Notes: generated by a model from the letters alone, not told the origin. Positions 18,247 to 28,004 are shown, counted from the first letter of the stretch. The stretch: DNA of 64,000 nt from Hyphomonas oceanitis SCH89 (GCF_000685295.1 NZ_ARYL01000016.1:1-64000); one strand, 5' to 3'. Translations and numbers: made by a program.

Positions 18247-18882
18247 TCAGGCGGGCGCTGTCCAGCGTGTGACCTTCTCACTCATGTCCGCCCTTGGGCG
18301 TTCCAGAGAGGCCATCGTGGCGGTGCCGAGATAGATGTAGCCGGCAACCCGTTCGCCTTCCGTGAGGCCCAAAACAGCATCGACCTGTTTGTCAAAGGCG
18401 AGCCACTCGGTCAGCCAGACACCGGCCCAGCCTGACGCGTTGGCAGCCAGCAAGAGGTTGTGGCACACCGCGCCTGCGGACAATTCCTGTTCCCAGACGG
18501 GTGTCTTGTGGGTGTGGTCCGGCGACGAGATCACGGCCACCATGACCGGCGCGCGCAGGGGCAAACCCGCCGCATGAAGCACATCCTGCGATTCTGCGTC
18601 CGGCAGGTTGCTGCCGTGGATTTTGGCGATGGCCTTGCCGAATTCAACACGGGCATCGCCTTCAAACACGATGAAGCGCCAGGGGGTGAGTTTGCGATGA
18701 TCCGGTACGCGGGCGGCAATCGTCAGCAATTCGTCCAGGTCTGATGGAGAGGGGCCGGGTTCGGTCAGGAATTGCTTACCAACCGAGCGGCGCAAAGCCA
18801 GCATGGCGCGCGCGTCGGCGCTGGGACGGGTTGCCAGCATCGGTGTGCCAACGGGCGGAGCGGGGGGAAATCGATTTGCCAT
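18247..18882 (-). CDS. Nitroreductase family protein (YdjA-like)
   Basis: A 211-residue FMN-dependent oxidoreductase of the minimal nitroreductase fold. Visible features are the N-terminal ARAMLALRRSVGKQF (Arg pair for FMN phosphate), AARVPDHRKLTPWRFIVFEGDA (about 51-72) and GWAGVWLTEWLAFDK (about 152-166). The order fits the YdjA/RutE-like group. It would reduce nitro or quinone compounds with NAD(P)H; the real substrate is unknown. It converges on queF with no gap. Confidence 0.88.
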   Translation of the reverse strand: MANRFPPAPPVGTPMLATRPSADARAMLALRRSVGKQFLTEPGPSPSDLDELLTIAARVPDHRKLTPWRFIVFEGDARVEFGKAIAKIHGSNLPDAESQDVLHAAGLPLRAPVMVAVISSPDHTHKTPVWEQELSAGAVCHNLLLAANASGWAGVWLTEWLAFDKQVDAVLGLTEGERVAGYIYLGTATMASLERPRADMSEKVTRWTAPA

Positions 18883-18970
18883 CCTCGCTACATAGAGGCC
18901 ACAGCGGGGGCGTGAAAGGGCGCGGTTCCATGTTTCTTCTTGCCGGGGCAGGAGGGTGGCGCTAGATGGG

Positions 18971-18985
18971 GTGAACAGTGTTCAC
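18971..18985. promoter_or_regulatory. Palindromic operator before the tetR-RND operon
   Basis: GTGAACAGTGTTCAC is a perfect 7+1+7 palindrome, 41 bases before the tetR ATG. A further half-site TGAACA follows at 18990-18995. A palindrome of this kind directly upstream of a tetR-led efflux operon is the expected autoregulatory site. The nitroreductase gene on the other side may share it. Confidence 0.65.
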
Positions 18986-19026
18986 TTTCTGAACATGCCT
19001 TAAGCTCATCGACTGATTAACGCTCC

Positions 19027-19737
19027 ATGCCAACTGATCTGTCCCTCGACCCCACGCCTGCAGAGCGCCGCCGTCTCAAGGTGCGCGGCGCCATTATCGA
19101 GGCGGCCGAGCGTGTCTTCGCGCTGGAAGGCGAGTCTGGCTTGTCGATCCGCCGGCTCGCCGAGGAAATCGACTATTCACCCTCCGCCATCTACAAGTAT
19201 TTCGGGTCGAAGGATGAGTTGATCGACGAATTGAAGGAGGCGTTCTTCGAGCGGCTTCTGGCGCGTGTCGGCCGGGTCTCCGGCGTGGATGCCCCTTTTG
19301 CCGTGCGCGGACGTGCCTGTGTCTCCACCTATATCGAGACGGCGATTGAGCGTCCGTATCACTATGCAGCCGCTTTTTCTCAAATCGAAAGCGCTGAAAT
19401 GTCCCCTCAGTGTGATGCTGACTGGGATGTGTTTACGGCATCCAACAAGGGCCGTGCCTTCGGTGTTCTCGTCTCAATGGTGAAAGAGGGGCAATCGCTC
19501 GGCATTTTCGACCCTGATCTCGACCCCTTCCTGTCGGCCACATCGGTCTGGGCCGCATCACACGGCGTTGCGCAATTGCTGACTCACCTGCCGCACTTTC
19601 CTGCCGTTGCGCCGACGCATGCGCCTGTATCTGCGAGCGAGTTCATTACCTTTCATGCCGATCTGGTCTTTCGGGGTTTGCAAGGCCCCGCCAATCGGCA
19701 GCAAACTGATTTCATCCCCTTGGGAGACAAGCCATGA
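19027..19737 (+). CDS. TetR family regulator of the RND efflux operon
   Basis: 236 residues. The HTH covers about residues 18-65 (VRGAIIEAAERVFALEGESGLSIRRL in part, IDYSPSAIYKYFGSKDELIDEL). A C-terminal domain resembling the WHG-type TetR_C follows (AATSVWAASHGVAQLL near 180). It opens a three-gene unit: its stop overlaps the ATG of the adaptor gene (ATGA, four bases). A perfect palindrome upstream at 18971 suggests that it represses its own operon until an inducer binds. Confidence 0.92.
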   Translation: MPTDLSLDPTPAERRRLKVRGAIIEAAERVFALEGESGLSIRRLAEEIDYSPSAIYKYFGSKDELIDELKEAFFERLLARVGRVSGVDAPFAVRGRACVSTYIETAIERPYHYAAAFSQIESAEMSPQCDADWDVFTASNKGRAFGVLVSMVKEGQSLGIFDPDLDPFLSATSVWAASHGVAQLLTHLPHFPAVAPTHAPVSASEFITFHADLVFRGLQGPANRQQTDFIPLGDKP

Positions 19738-20921
19738 CGCCTTCCGATCCGTATCAGGGCGACACTGCCCGCGAGAAGCGGCCGACCTTTTTAAAGGGGC
19801 TGATTTTCCTCGTGATCCTCGCTCTTGTGGGGGGTGGGCTCGTCTTTGCGGCGTTCCAGCTGCGCAGCGCGGAAGGGCCGAAGGTCGCGACCGTGGCGCC
19901 CGAGCCACTCGTTGTCTCGGTCCTGCCGGTGCGGCTCGCCAGCGAGTTCAAGATCGATGAATCCTATAGCGGTCTTGCCGAGGCGCGCCGCAAGAGCCAG
20001 CTCGGTTTTTCGACCGGTGGGCGTATCGAGGCGATCTCGGCAGATGTCGGCGACCGGGTCAAAGCGGGCACAACGCTGGCGCGGCTGGATACACGCAGCC
20101 TCGGCGCGCAGCTCGCGTCTGCTCAGGCGACCGTCGAAGAGGCCCGCGCCTCACACAATCTCGCCCTCAACACGGTTGAACGCCAGAGAACACTGAAGGC
20201 GCAGGGGCATGTCTCGCAACAGCGCGTCGACGAGGCTGAAGCGCAGGCCAGCACATCCATGGCGCGTATCGAAGCTGCGAAGGCGCAAGCTGACACACTT
20301 CGTGTGCAGATCGACCTGGCGCGCATCACGGCCCCGTTTGACGGCGTTGTCACGGCCCGCATGTCTGACGAAGGCGCCATCGCCGCGCCGGGCACGCCGA
20401 TCCTTGAACTGGTCGAATCCGGCCATCTTGAAGCCAGGATCGGCCTTCCATCTGTCAGCGCCATCCGTCTGACCCCCGGCGATATCTACACACTTGTTGC
20501 CGACACCGGCCCTGTGGACGCCAAGCTCCGCACCGTGACGGGTGTGATCGATGCAGACCGGCGCACGGTCGCCGCCATGTTCGACATCGAAAACCCGGGT
20601 AACCTGCCAGCGGGCTCCGTTGTGCGCCTCTCCATGGAGCGCGAAATCGACGAGCCGGGTTTCTGGGTTCCGGTAAAAGCCATGTCGACGGCCTCGCGTG
20701 GGCTGTGGACCGTGTTCGTTGCCGCACCTGTCGAAGGTGGCGGCTGGCGCGCCGAGCCGCGCCCCGTAGAGATGGTCCATTCCGAAGGCGGGCGTGGCTT
20801 TGTCCGCGGCCCGGTTCAGGAAGGCGACCGCGTGATCGTCGATGGCCTGCAACGCATCGCACCCGGCATGCCCGTCACGCCGCGCGATCCTGCGCTGGCC
20901 GACGCGCCTAACGGCGGCTGA
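19734..20921 (+). CDS. RND efflux periplasmic adaptor (MFP/HlyD type)
   Basis: 395 residues. A single membrane anchor (about 22-43) is followed by a barrel-sandwich (lipoyl) half motif AEARRKSQLGFSTGGRIEAI and SADVGDRVKAGTTLARLD (about 80-122), a coiled-coil hairpin of about 60 residues rich in Ala/Glu (128-190), the second lipoyl half (DLARITAPFDGVVTARMSDEG) and a beta-barrel. It bridges the permease to an outer-membrane channel. No channel gene is next to it, so a TolC-like protein encoded elsewhere is likely. Overlapping start and stop codons link it to tetR. Confidence 0.92.
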   Translation: MTPSDPYQGDTAREKRPTFLKGLIFLVILALVGGGLVFAAFQLRSAEGPKVATVAPEPLVVSVLPVRLASEFKIDESYSGLAEARRKSQLGFSTGGRIEAISADVGDRVKAGTTLARLDTRSLGAQLASAQATVEEARASHNLALNTVERQRTLKAQGHVSQQRVDEAEAQASTSMARIEAAKAQADTLRVQIDLARITAPFDGVVTARMSDEGAIAAPGTPILELVESGHLEARIGLPSVSAIRLTPGDIYTLVADTGPVDAKLRTVTGVIDADRRTVAAMFDIENPGNLPAGSVVRLSMEREIDEPGFWVPVKAMSTASRGLWTVFVAAPVEGGGWRAEPRPVEMVHSEGGRGFVRGPVQEGDRVIVDGLQRIAPGMPVTPRDPALADAPNGG

Positions 20922-20934
20922 GGGCGGACCGGTC

Positions 20935-23900
20935 ATGCGCACTGTATTCTTCAATCTTCCGCGCCTCACGATCCTGATCATGATGGTCATCATGGTCGGC
21001 GGCATAGGCGCAATGTTCTCGCTCGGACGGCAGGAAGACCCGACCTTGATCGAGCGCTATGGCTTCGTGCTGACGACCTTGCCCGGCGCTGATGCCGAGC
21101 GGATGGAGGCGCTTGTCACCGAACCTGTGGAAGCGGCCCTCATGGAATTGCCTGAAGTGGACGAAGTCCATTCGGTGTCTCGTCCGGGTGTGTCGCAAGT
21201 CAGCATTCAGGTGCGCGAAGACCTTTCCGAGTCCGAGGTCGATGATGCGTGGACACTGATCCGTCAAAAGGTGGATTCTGCACGGGCCAAGTTTCCTCCC
21301 GGCACAAGCACGCCCATCGTGCACCGCCAGTATGTTGGTGCGGCGACCCTCGTCGTAGGCTTTGTTTGGGAAGGCGAGGGCGATCCGCCGCTCGCCGTAA
21401 TGCGCCGCATGGCGCTTAATCTTGAAGACCGTTTCCAGCGCCTGCCCGGAACCGAGCTGACGGACCTGTTCGGCGTTCCCGCCGAGGAAGTCCGCGTTGT
21501 TGTCGATCCGGAAAAGCTCTCGGCAGCCGGTCTCTCGATGCGCCAGGCTGCGGCCTTGATCAGTTCGGCCGACAGCAAGACACCCGCGGGGACATTGCGC
21601 TCCGATGGCGGCAATGTCGGCCTCGAAGTTGGCGGCGAGTTCGACAATATTTCACGTATTCGCAGCGTGCCGCTTATCCAGCGCCCGGATGGCTCCGCCG
21701 TACGGGTGAGCGATGTGGCTATAGTCCAGAAAGGGTTCGAAGACCCGCCTGTGCGCATGGCCTTCGAGAACAACAAACGGACCATGCTGGTCGGGGCTTA
21801 CATCTCCGACAACCAGCGTGTCGATAAATGGGCCAAGACTGCCCATGCGCTGGTTGACGATTTTTCCATGGATGCACCGCCCGGATTGCGGATCGAGACC
21901 GTCTTCGACCAGAGCATCTATACCAATGAACGCCTGAACGGGCTCGCCAAGAACCTGCTCATGTCGGCGGGCATCGTGTTCCTGGTCCTGTTCTTCACGA
22001 TGGGCTGGCGTTCGGCGCTGGTCGTTGGCGCGGCCATTCCGCTGACCGTCGCACTCGTGCTGATCCTGTTCAAGGTGTTCGGTAATCCGCTGCACCAGAT
22101 GTCGGTTACCGGGCTTGTCATCTCTCTCGGCCTGCTTATCGACAATGCCATCGTCGTCGTCGACGATTTTGACCAGATGCGCGCGCGTGGCGCCTCGCGT
22201 ATCGGGGCGATCGACAAATGCCTCCGACACCTGTTCGCGCCGCTTGCGGCCTCGACGCTGACAACCGCGCTCGCCTTCGCGCCGATTGCCATGCTCCCCG
22301 GTGGGGCTGGCGAATTCATCGGCATGATCGGCCTGTCGGTCATCTACTCCATCACGGCCTCCTTCCTTATCTCGGTGACCGTCATACCCGCCATGGCTGG
22401 CTGGTTTGACCGGACACGCGGTTGGGAGACGGGAGAGCCCAAGCGCCCCCGTCGCTGGTGGCGTGATGGCGTGTCGGTGGACTTCATCTCGGATGGCTAT
22501 CGCGCCACGATCGAGGCTGTGCTGCGCTTCCCGCCGCTCGGCATTATTCTCGGCGTTACGCCTGCTGTGGTCGGCTTCTGGCTTGTCGGCCAGTTGCCCT
22601 CCCAGTTCTTCCCGCAGACAGAACGCGACCAGTTTCAGATGAGCATGCAACTGCCCCCTGAGGCGAGCCTCTCGGATACGATTGAGTCCACCAGGCATGC
22701 CACCGAACTGATCGAAGCCATGGAGGGCGTGAAGTCGGTCACATGGGTGCTCGGTGAGCCATCGCCGCGTGTCTACTATAATGTCATCAACAATACTGAA
22801 GGCGTGCAGGGCTTCGCCGCTGGCTGGGTCCAGCTCGATGACAATCGCCGCACGCACCAGATCGTGGCCGAGGTTCAGCGCGAGATGCGCGATGCCTTCC
22901 CCGGCGCGCGTGTTCTGGCCTTGCCGTTTGAACAGGGGCCGCCCGCTGATGCGCCCATCGAGTTCACCATTCTGGGCGACGATTTCGATACGCTTGGCCG
23001 CCTTGGCGACGAGGCGCGCACCATCCTCGCCCAGACACCGGGCGTAACCTACACGGTGGCTTCGCTTGAGCTTGGCGCGCCGACGGTCAGCCTGAAAGCT
23101 GATGAAGCGGCCACGGCGCTTGCTGGCGAACGCCTCACGCAGATCGCCTCCGATATGAACGCCGAACTCGAAGGCGTGCGGGCGGGCTCGGTCGTGGAGG
23201 GAACGGAAGAATTGCCTGTCATGGTCATCGCGCCGGATGACCGCCGCGGATCGCTGGCCGACCTGCGCGCCATGACCATCGGCAACGGCACGCCCCTGTC
23301 GGCGCTCGGCACAATGTCGCTTGATCCGAAGACCGCCGTTGTCTCGCGTCAGGATGGCGAGCGGGTCAACCAGATCCTCGCCTTCCTGGACCCTTACACA
23401 CTTCCAGCCCCCGTTTTTGCAGACTTCCAGGAACGTCTCGCGGCCAGCAACTTCCACCTGCCGCAGGGCTACAGGATCAGCATCGGGGGCGAAGCCGAGA
23501 ATTCCGGGGAAGCCATCGGCAACCTTGCCGGCGTCGGCATTCCGCTGGTGCTGGTCATGGCCGGGGCGATCATGCTCGTGTTCAACTCGTTCCGCATGAT
23601 GCTGCTGATCCTGACGACCGGTTTCCTGTCGCTCGGCCTCGCCTTCTTCGGTGTCTGGCTGTTCAATCTGCCCTTCGGTTTCAACGCCATTGTCGGCGGT
23701 CTTGGCCTGCTTGGTATCGCCATCAACAGTTCGATCGTGGTCCTCTCATTGCTAAGGGCCAGTCCCGAAGCCATGGCCGATGATGTCATCGCCCAGCGCG
23801 AGATCGTTGTAGATGCCACGCGCCACATCGTGGCCACCACACTCACGACAATGGGCGGCTTTGTGCCGATCCTGCTGACAGGGGATTCCTTCTGGATGCC

Positions 23901-24036
23901 ACTGGCGGCGGGCATCTCCGGCGGCGTGGCGGGATCTGCCCTGCTGGCGCTGTATTTCACCCCATCCGTGTTCCGCATCATGACGCTGAAGCCCATTCGC
24001 CGGGCCTTTGGCTGGCGCCCTGCGCCCGCCGAGTGA
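20935..24036 (+). CDS. RND efflux permease
   Basis: A 1033-residue inner-membrane proton-driven pump. The N-terminal MRTVFFNLPRLTILIMM is followed by two porter/docking halves and two sets of TM helices: GIVFLVLFFTMGWRSALVVG near 345, then VTGLVISLGLLIDNAIVVVDDF near 395, the usual Asp-containing TM4 of RND pumps, and the second set near 870-1000. The start at 20935 is chosen because an earlier in-frame ATG (20842) lies inside the adaptor gene. It is less similar to AcrB than to the short unclassified RND group of alphaproteobacteria. The substrate is unknown. Confidence 0.94.
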   Translation: MRTVFFNLPRLTILIMMVIMVGGIGAMFSLGRQEDPTLIERYGFVLTTLPGADAERMEALVTEPVEAALMELPEVDEVHSVSRPGVSQVSIQVREDLSESEVDDAWTLIRQKVDSARAKFPPGTSTPIVHRQYVGAATLVVGFVWEGEGDPPLAVMRRMALNLEDRFQRLPGTELTDLFGVPAEEVRVVVDPEKLSAAGLSMRQAAALISSADSKTPAGTLRSDGGNVGLEVGGEFDNISRIRSVPLIQRPDGSAVRVSDVAIVQKGFEDPPVRMAFENNKRTMLVGAYISDNQRVDKWAKTAHALVDDFSMDAPPGLRIETVFDQSIYTNERLNGLAKNLLMSAGIVFLVLFFTMGWRSALVVGAAIPLTVALVLILFKVFGNPLHQMSVTGLVISLGLLIDNAIVVVDDFDQMRARGASRIGAIDKCLRHLFAPLAASTLTTALAFAPIAMLPGGAGEFIGMIGLSVIYSITASFLISVTVIPAMAGWFDRTRGWETGEPKRPRRWWRDGVSVDFISDGYRATIEAVLRFPPLGIILGVTPAVVGFWLVGQLPSQFFPQTERDQFQMSMQLPPEASLSDTIESTRHATELIEAMEGVKSVTWVLGEPSPRVYYNVINNTEGVQGFAAGWVQLDDNRRTHQIVAEVQREMRDAFPGARVLALPFEQGPPADAPIEFTILGDDFDTLGRLGDEARTILAQTPGVTYTVASLELGAPTVSLKADEAATALAGERLTQIASDMNAELEGVRAGSVVEGTEELPVMVIAPDDRRGSLADLRAMTIGNGTPLSALGTMSLDPKTAVVSRQDGERVNQILAFLDPYTLPAPVFADFQERLAASNFHLPQGYRISIGGEAENSGEAIGNLAGVGIPLVLVMAGAIMLVFNSFRMMLLILTTGFLSLGLAFFGVWLFNLPFGFNAIVGGLGLLGIAINSSIVVLSLLRASPEAMADDVIAQREIVVDATRHIVATTLTTMGGFVPILLTGDSFWMPLAAGISGGVAGSALLALYFTPSVFRIMTLKPIRRAFGWRPAPAE

Positions 24037-24119
24037 GTCAAATATGAACGCGAGGCAACTTGATACGGGCGCTCAGTTCGCCCATGTGCTTACAAAGCCC
24101 ACTTCTGACGGAGGCCGGA

Positions 24120-24932
24120 ATGGTCGAAAATCCTGATATCGGTTCGCCCCCACCGGCCTGGCGCCGCCTGCGCTTCGAAGCTGCAGCAGCTGCTGCAGAA
24201 GAGCCCACGCTGGCGAGCTATATCAATGCCGCTATCCTGTCGCATAACAGCCTCTGCCAGGCCTTGTCTTACCATCTGGCTGAAAAGCTGGGCGGGCCGG
24301 TGATGGGCACGCTTCAGGTGCGCCATATCCTTTCCACCGCCTATGATTCCGATCCGTCGCTGCTCACATCCGCGGAAGCCGACATGCAGGCTGTTCTTGA
24401 GCGCGACCCGGCTTGCCGCGGCATGCTGCAGCCCTTCCTGTTCTTCAAAGGCTTCATGGCGCTGCAAACCCACCGCGTTGCGCATGTCCTGTGGCGTCAG
24501 GGCCGCGAGTCGCTGGCCTTTCATTTCCAGGGCCTCGCTTCCGAGCTCTTCGGCGTGGACATCCATCCCGCCGCCCGCATCGGCAACGGCGTCATGCTCG
24601 ACCATGCGACCGGCATAACCATCGGTGAAACCGCGATTGTCGGGGATGGCTGTTCGCTGCTCCATGGCGTGACGCTCGGCGGTACCGGCAAGGAAGTCGG
24701 CGACCGGCACCCCAAGATCGGTCGCGGCGTACTGCTATCGGTTGGCGCCAAAGTGCTCGGCAACATCACGATTGGCGACGAAGCCAAGGTTGCCGCTGGC
24801 AGCGTGGTCCTGAAGGACGTGCCGGCGCATTGCACTGTGGCAGGCGTGCCCGCCAAGATTGTTGGTGAACCGCTCTGTTGCCAGCCCGCACAGACCATGG
24901 ACCAGAACATTCCGGACGAAATGGCCAAATAG
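24120..24932 (+). CDS. cysE: Serine O-acetyltransferase
   Basis: A 270-residue enzyme making O-acetylserine from serine and acetyl-CoA, the first step of cysteine synthesis. The N-terminal helical domain is EPTLASYINAAILSHNSL (about 26-43). The left-handed hexapeptide beta-helix carries FGVDIHPAARIGNGVMLDHATGITIGE in part, HGVTLGGTGKEVGDRHPKIG and VAAGSVVLKDVPAHCTVAGVPAKIVG. ATG 24120 has GGAGG six bases upstream. The C-terminus ends in DEMAK rather than the Ile that docks in CysK in classical enzymes, so complex formation may differ. Confidence 0.95.
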   Translation: MVENPDIGSPPPAWRRLRFEAAAAAAEEPTLASYINAAILSHNSLCQALSYHLAEKLGGPVMGTLQVRHILSTAYDSDPSLLTSAEADMQAVLERDPACRGMLQPFLFFKGFMALQTHRVAHVLWRQGRESLAFHFQGLASELFGVDIHPAARIGNGVMLDHATGITIGETAIVGDGCSLLHGVTLGGTGKEVGDRHPKIGRGVLLSVGAKVLGNITIGDEAKVAAGSVVLKDVPAHCTVAGVPAKIVGEPLCCQPAQTMDQNIPDEMAK

Positions 24933-25028
24933 TCCGGCCCCTGTTCCCACACTTGTTTACAGGCGCGCCGGTTGCGCCGGAAAAGAAAAAGACTAGGTTG
25001 CGCCGCTGAATTGCGAAGGAGTTGCGTC

Positions 25029-25241
25029 ATGGAACGTGAAGAAACACTGCGTCTCGAGGCGTATCTGAAAGAGAAACTGCACCCGGGCCTGCGCCTGCTG
25101 GCCCGCGACAAGACAGACGATTCCGTCGAAGTCTATCTCGGCGCCGAGTTCATCGCGCTGGTCTACAAGGATGTCGACGAGGGCGAGACGTCCTACCAGT
25201 TCCAGATGACGGTGCTGCAGGAAGATCTACAGGGCGCCTGA
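25029..25241 (+). CDS. DUF3126 family small protein
   Basis: 70 residues, start at ATG 25029 with AAGGAG seven bases before it. The reading LEAYLKEKLHPGLRLLARDK, DDSVEVYLGAEFIALVYKD and DEGETSYQFQMTVLQED matches the alphaproteobacterial DUF3126 family as I know it. It is compact, acidic, lacks signals or membrane segments, and has no assigned function. It stands between cysE and the convergent xseA. Confidence 0.85.
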   Translation: MEREETLRLEAYLKEKLHPGLRLLARDKTDDSVEVYLGAEFIALVYKDVDEGETSYQFQMTVLQEDLQGA

Positions 25242-25255
25242 GGCGATCCCTGATC

Positions 25256-26665
25256 CTAGAACAAAGAGCCCTGGCCCTTGGCCGGGGCTTTCTTCGTTTT
25301 GGGGGCAGGGGCCGCTGGTGACGAGGAGGGCGGCGGTCCATCCAGAGGAGCTGCCGACACGTCGCCATCGGCAAAGCTTACCTTGAATACGGCTGCGTTT
25401 TCGGCAACGCCTGCCGACCGGATGAGCTTGCCGTCTTCGCTGCGCACGATGGCAAAGCCGCGGCTCAACGTGGCGTGATAGGACAGCGTTTCGAGCAGTT
25501 TGCCCTGTGATTCCAGCGACACACGGCGCCGGTCCATCAGGCGCAGCAGGGCAGGGCGTGCCCGCACAGCGGTCTCCCGCAGGCTCTGGCGTGCCCGGCG
25601 TATGTCCGCTCTGAGTCCACTCGGGCTCACTTGTGCGGCCGCAAGCCGGGCGCGGCTGCGCTCGATCAGCGTCCGCGTTGCGCGCGGCAGGCTGGCGGCC
25701 GCATAGTCGAGCCGCTGGCGTTTTGATTGCAAAAGCGTTTCCGGGCGGGGCATGCGCGCAGCCCGCAGCGCATCGCGTGCCCGCGCCGTTCTCCGGGCCA
25801 GTGCCCGCTTCAGGCGTGCCGCATGTTCATCAATGTTCAGGAGCAGGTCATTGCGCACAGGCACCGCAATCTCCGCCGCCCCTGTCGGCGTCGGCGCCCG
25901 CGCATCCGACACATAGTCGATCAGCGTCGTATCCGTTTCGTGGCCTACAGCCGAGATGAGCGGGATTTCGCTCTCGAAGGCCGCGCGTACGACATTTTCC
26001 TCGTTGAAGGGCCACAGATCTTCAATCGAGCCGCCGCCGCGCGCCACGATCAGCACATCGGGGCGATCCGCGCCGGTCATCGCGTTGAACCCTCGAATGC
26101 CCGCCGTCACCTGCGCGGCTGCGGCATCCCCCTGCACCAGGGCGGGCCACACGATGACGCGCACCGGGAAACGGTCGCGGATACGGTGCAGGATATCGCG
26201 GATCACGGCGCCGGTCGGGCTTGTAATCACGCCGATCGTCTGCGGCAGGTAGGGCAGGCGCTTCTTGTGCGCGGCGTCGAAAAGGCCTTCGGCGGCGAGC
26301 TTCTTCTTGCGCTCTTCCAGCAGCGCCATCAGCGCGCCGGCGCCCGCTGGCCGCATGGAACTGGCCAGCAACTGGTAGTTCGAGCGGCCTTCATAGATCG
26401 ACAGGCGGCCCGTCGCGATCACTTCGAGGCCTTCCTCCGGCCGGAAGGGCAGCTTGTCGACCTGGCCCTTCCACATGATCGTGTTGAGAACGGCCTTGTC
26501 GTCCTTGATGTCGGCGTACATGTGGCCGGACCGGGCAATGGTCACCCGTCCCAACTCCCCACGCACCACGACATGGTCGAAATTGGACTCAATTGTCCGC
26601 TTCAGGCTCGCAGCGAGCTCGGAAACGGAAACGGCGTGGTCATTGGAGACTGGCGAGTCGGACAT
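25256..26665 (-). CDS. xseA: Exodeoxyribonuclease VII large subunit
   Basis: 469 residues from ATG 26665; an upstream in-frame start at 26707 would overlap the purD leader. The N-terminal OB-fold (VSELAASLKRTIESNFDHVVVRGELG in part, about 12-37) is followed by the catalytic domain (PQTIGVITSPTGAVIRDIL, VARGGGSIEDLWPFNEENVVRA, ISAVGHETDTTLIDYVSDARAPTPTGAAE in part), a coiled-coil and a Pro/Ala/Lys-rich tail. With XseB it degrades single-stranded DNA. xseB is not in the window. It is divergent from purD with a 47-base gap. Confidence 0.96.
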   Translation of the reverse strand: MSDSPVSNDHAVSVSELAASLKRTIESNFDHVVVRGELGRVTIARSGHMYADIKDDKAVLNTIMWKGQVDKLPFRPEEGLEVIATGRLSIYEGRSNYQLLASSMRPAGAGALMALLEERKKKLAAEGLFDAAHKKRLPYLPQTIGVITSPTGAVIRDILHRIRDRFPVRVIVWPALVQGDAAAAQVTAGIRGFNAMTGADRPDVLIVARGGGSIEDLWPFNEENVVRAAFESEIPLISAVGHETDTTLIDYVSDARAPTPTGAAEIAVPVRNDLLLNIDEHAARLKRALARRTARARDALRAARMPRPETLLQSKRQRLDYAAASLPRATRTLIERSRARLAAAQVSPSGLRADIRRARQSLRETAVRARPALLRLMDRRRVSLESQGKLLETLSYHATLSRGFAIVRSEDGKLIRSAGVAENAAVFKVSFADGDVSAAPLDGPPPSSSPAAPAPKTKKAPAKGQGSLF

Positions 26666-26712
26666 CCAGCCTTTATAGCGGCTGGGAAGCAGCAGGCGAG
26701 GGGCCAAATCCC

Positions 26713-28002
26713 ATGAACATTCTCCTCATCGGTTCCGGCGGGCGCGAACACGCGCTGGCCTGGAAGATTGATCAGTCGCCACTGGTGGACGTTGTCCATT
26801 CCACGCCCGGCAATCCCGGCATGGACGTGATCGGCCCGTGCTTTGACGTGGCCGCTGACGATATCGACAATCTCGTGAAGCTCACGCTGCAGGTGGAGCC
26901 GGACCTCATCGTCATCGGCCCTGAAGCGCCGCTGGCCCTTGGCCTCGCCGATGTGCTGCGCGCGCGCGGCTTTGACGTGTTCGGCCCCAGCAAGAAGGCC
27001 GCGCAACTTGAGTCTTCCAAGGCCTTCTCTAAAGGCCGGATGAAGGCCTATGGGGTGCCCACAGCAGCCTATGGCGAGTTCACCTCGCCAGAGCTGGCCA
27101 AAGCCTTCCTGCGAACGATGGAAGCGCCTTACGTGCTGAAGGCCGATGGCCTCGCAGCGGGCAAGGGCGTTGTCATCGCCGAGACGCTCGAAGAGGCTGA
27201 TACGGAAGTCGACGAAATGCTGTCCGGCAAGCATGGCGACGCCTCGGCAACGCTCGTCATCGAGGAATTCATGCATGGCGAGGAAGCCAGCATCTTCGTC
27301 ATCACGGACGGTGAAGGCGCGGTCTACCTTCCTGCCGCGCAAGACCACAAGCGTGTCGGCGACGGCGATACGGGCCCCAACACAGGCGGCATGGGCGCCT
27401 ATGCGCCAGCGCCTGTCGTCACGCCTGCCATCATGGACCGTATCAAGGCCGAGATCGTCCAGCCCATGCTGAAGGGCATGGCGGCTGACGGCATGCCCTA
27501 TCAGGGCGTGCTCTATGTCGGCGTCATGGTCACGGAAGAAGGCCCCAAGGTCGTCGAGTTCAACGCGCGCTTCGGCGACCCGGAATGCCAGGCCCTGATG
27601 AAAGGCCTCGCAGGCGACATCGTGCCCGCCATCCTCGCCTCGGCCACGAACGGCTTGGTCGGCAATGAAGACGCCTTCGAATCCCTGCTGGAACTGGAGC
27701 GCTTCGAACCCACGGCCACGGTCGTCCTCGCCAACAAGGGCTATCCCGGAAGCTATTCCAAAGGCTCCGTCATCAATGGCCTCACCGACGCCAACAACCT
27801 GCCCGGCGTCACCGTCTTCCAGGCGGGCACGGACCGCGATTCGGAGAATGCTATCGTCGCCGTCGGCGGGCGCGTGCTGAATGTCACCGCGTCAGGCGAT
27901 ACGCTGAAGGAAGCCGTCGACCGCGCCTATGCCGGCGTTGACCGCATCGACTGGCCCGAAGGCTTCTGCCGCCGCGACATCGGCTGGCGGGCGCTGAAAT
28001 AG
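26713..28002 (+). CDS. purD: Phosphoribosylamine-glycine ligase
   Basis: A 429-residue GAR synthetase, the ATP-dependent second step of purine synthesis. MNILLIGSGGREHALAWK opens the protein, then the ATP-grasp region (SKAFSKGRMKAYGVPTAAY, APYVLKADGLAAGKGVVIA), DHKRVGDGDTGPNTGGMGAYAPAP and VEFNARFGDPECQALM. Full family length. ATG 26713 has GAGGGG upstream. The stop is two bases from the convergent L,D-transpeptidase-like gene. Confidence 0.97.
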   Translation: MNILLIGSGGREHALAWKIDQSPLVDVVHSTPGNPGMDVIGPCFDVAADDIDNLVKLTLQVEPDLIVIGPEAPLALGLADVLRARGFDVFGPSKKAAQLESSKAFSKGRMKAYGVPTAAYGEFTSPELAKAFLRTMEAPYVLKADGLAAGKGVVIAETLEEADTEVDEMLSGKHGDASATLVIEEFMHGEEASIFVITDGEGAVYLPAAQDHKRVGDGDTGPNTGGMGAYAPAPVVTPAIMDRIKAEIVQPMLKGMAADGMPYQGVLYVGVMVTEEGPKVVEFNARFGDPECQALMKGLAGDIVPAILASATNGLVGNEDAFESLLELERFEPTATVVLANKGYPGSYSKGSVINGLTDANNLPGVTVFQAGTDRDSENAIVAVGGRVLNVTASGDTLKEAVDRAYAGVDRIDWPEGFCRRDIGWRALK

Positions 28003-28004
28003 GC

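Noticed and set aside
21652-23457. 601-codon antisense frame inside the RND permease
   Set aside because: It is His/Arg-rich, with no domain, and lies fully opposite a canonical RND permease.
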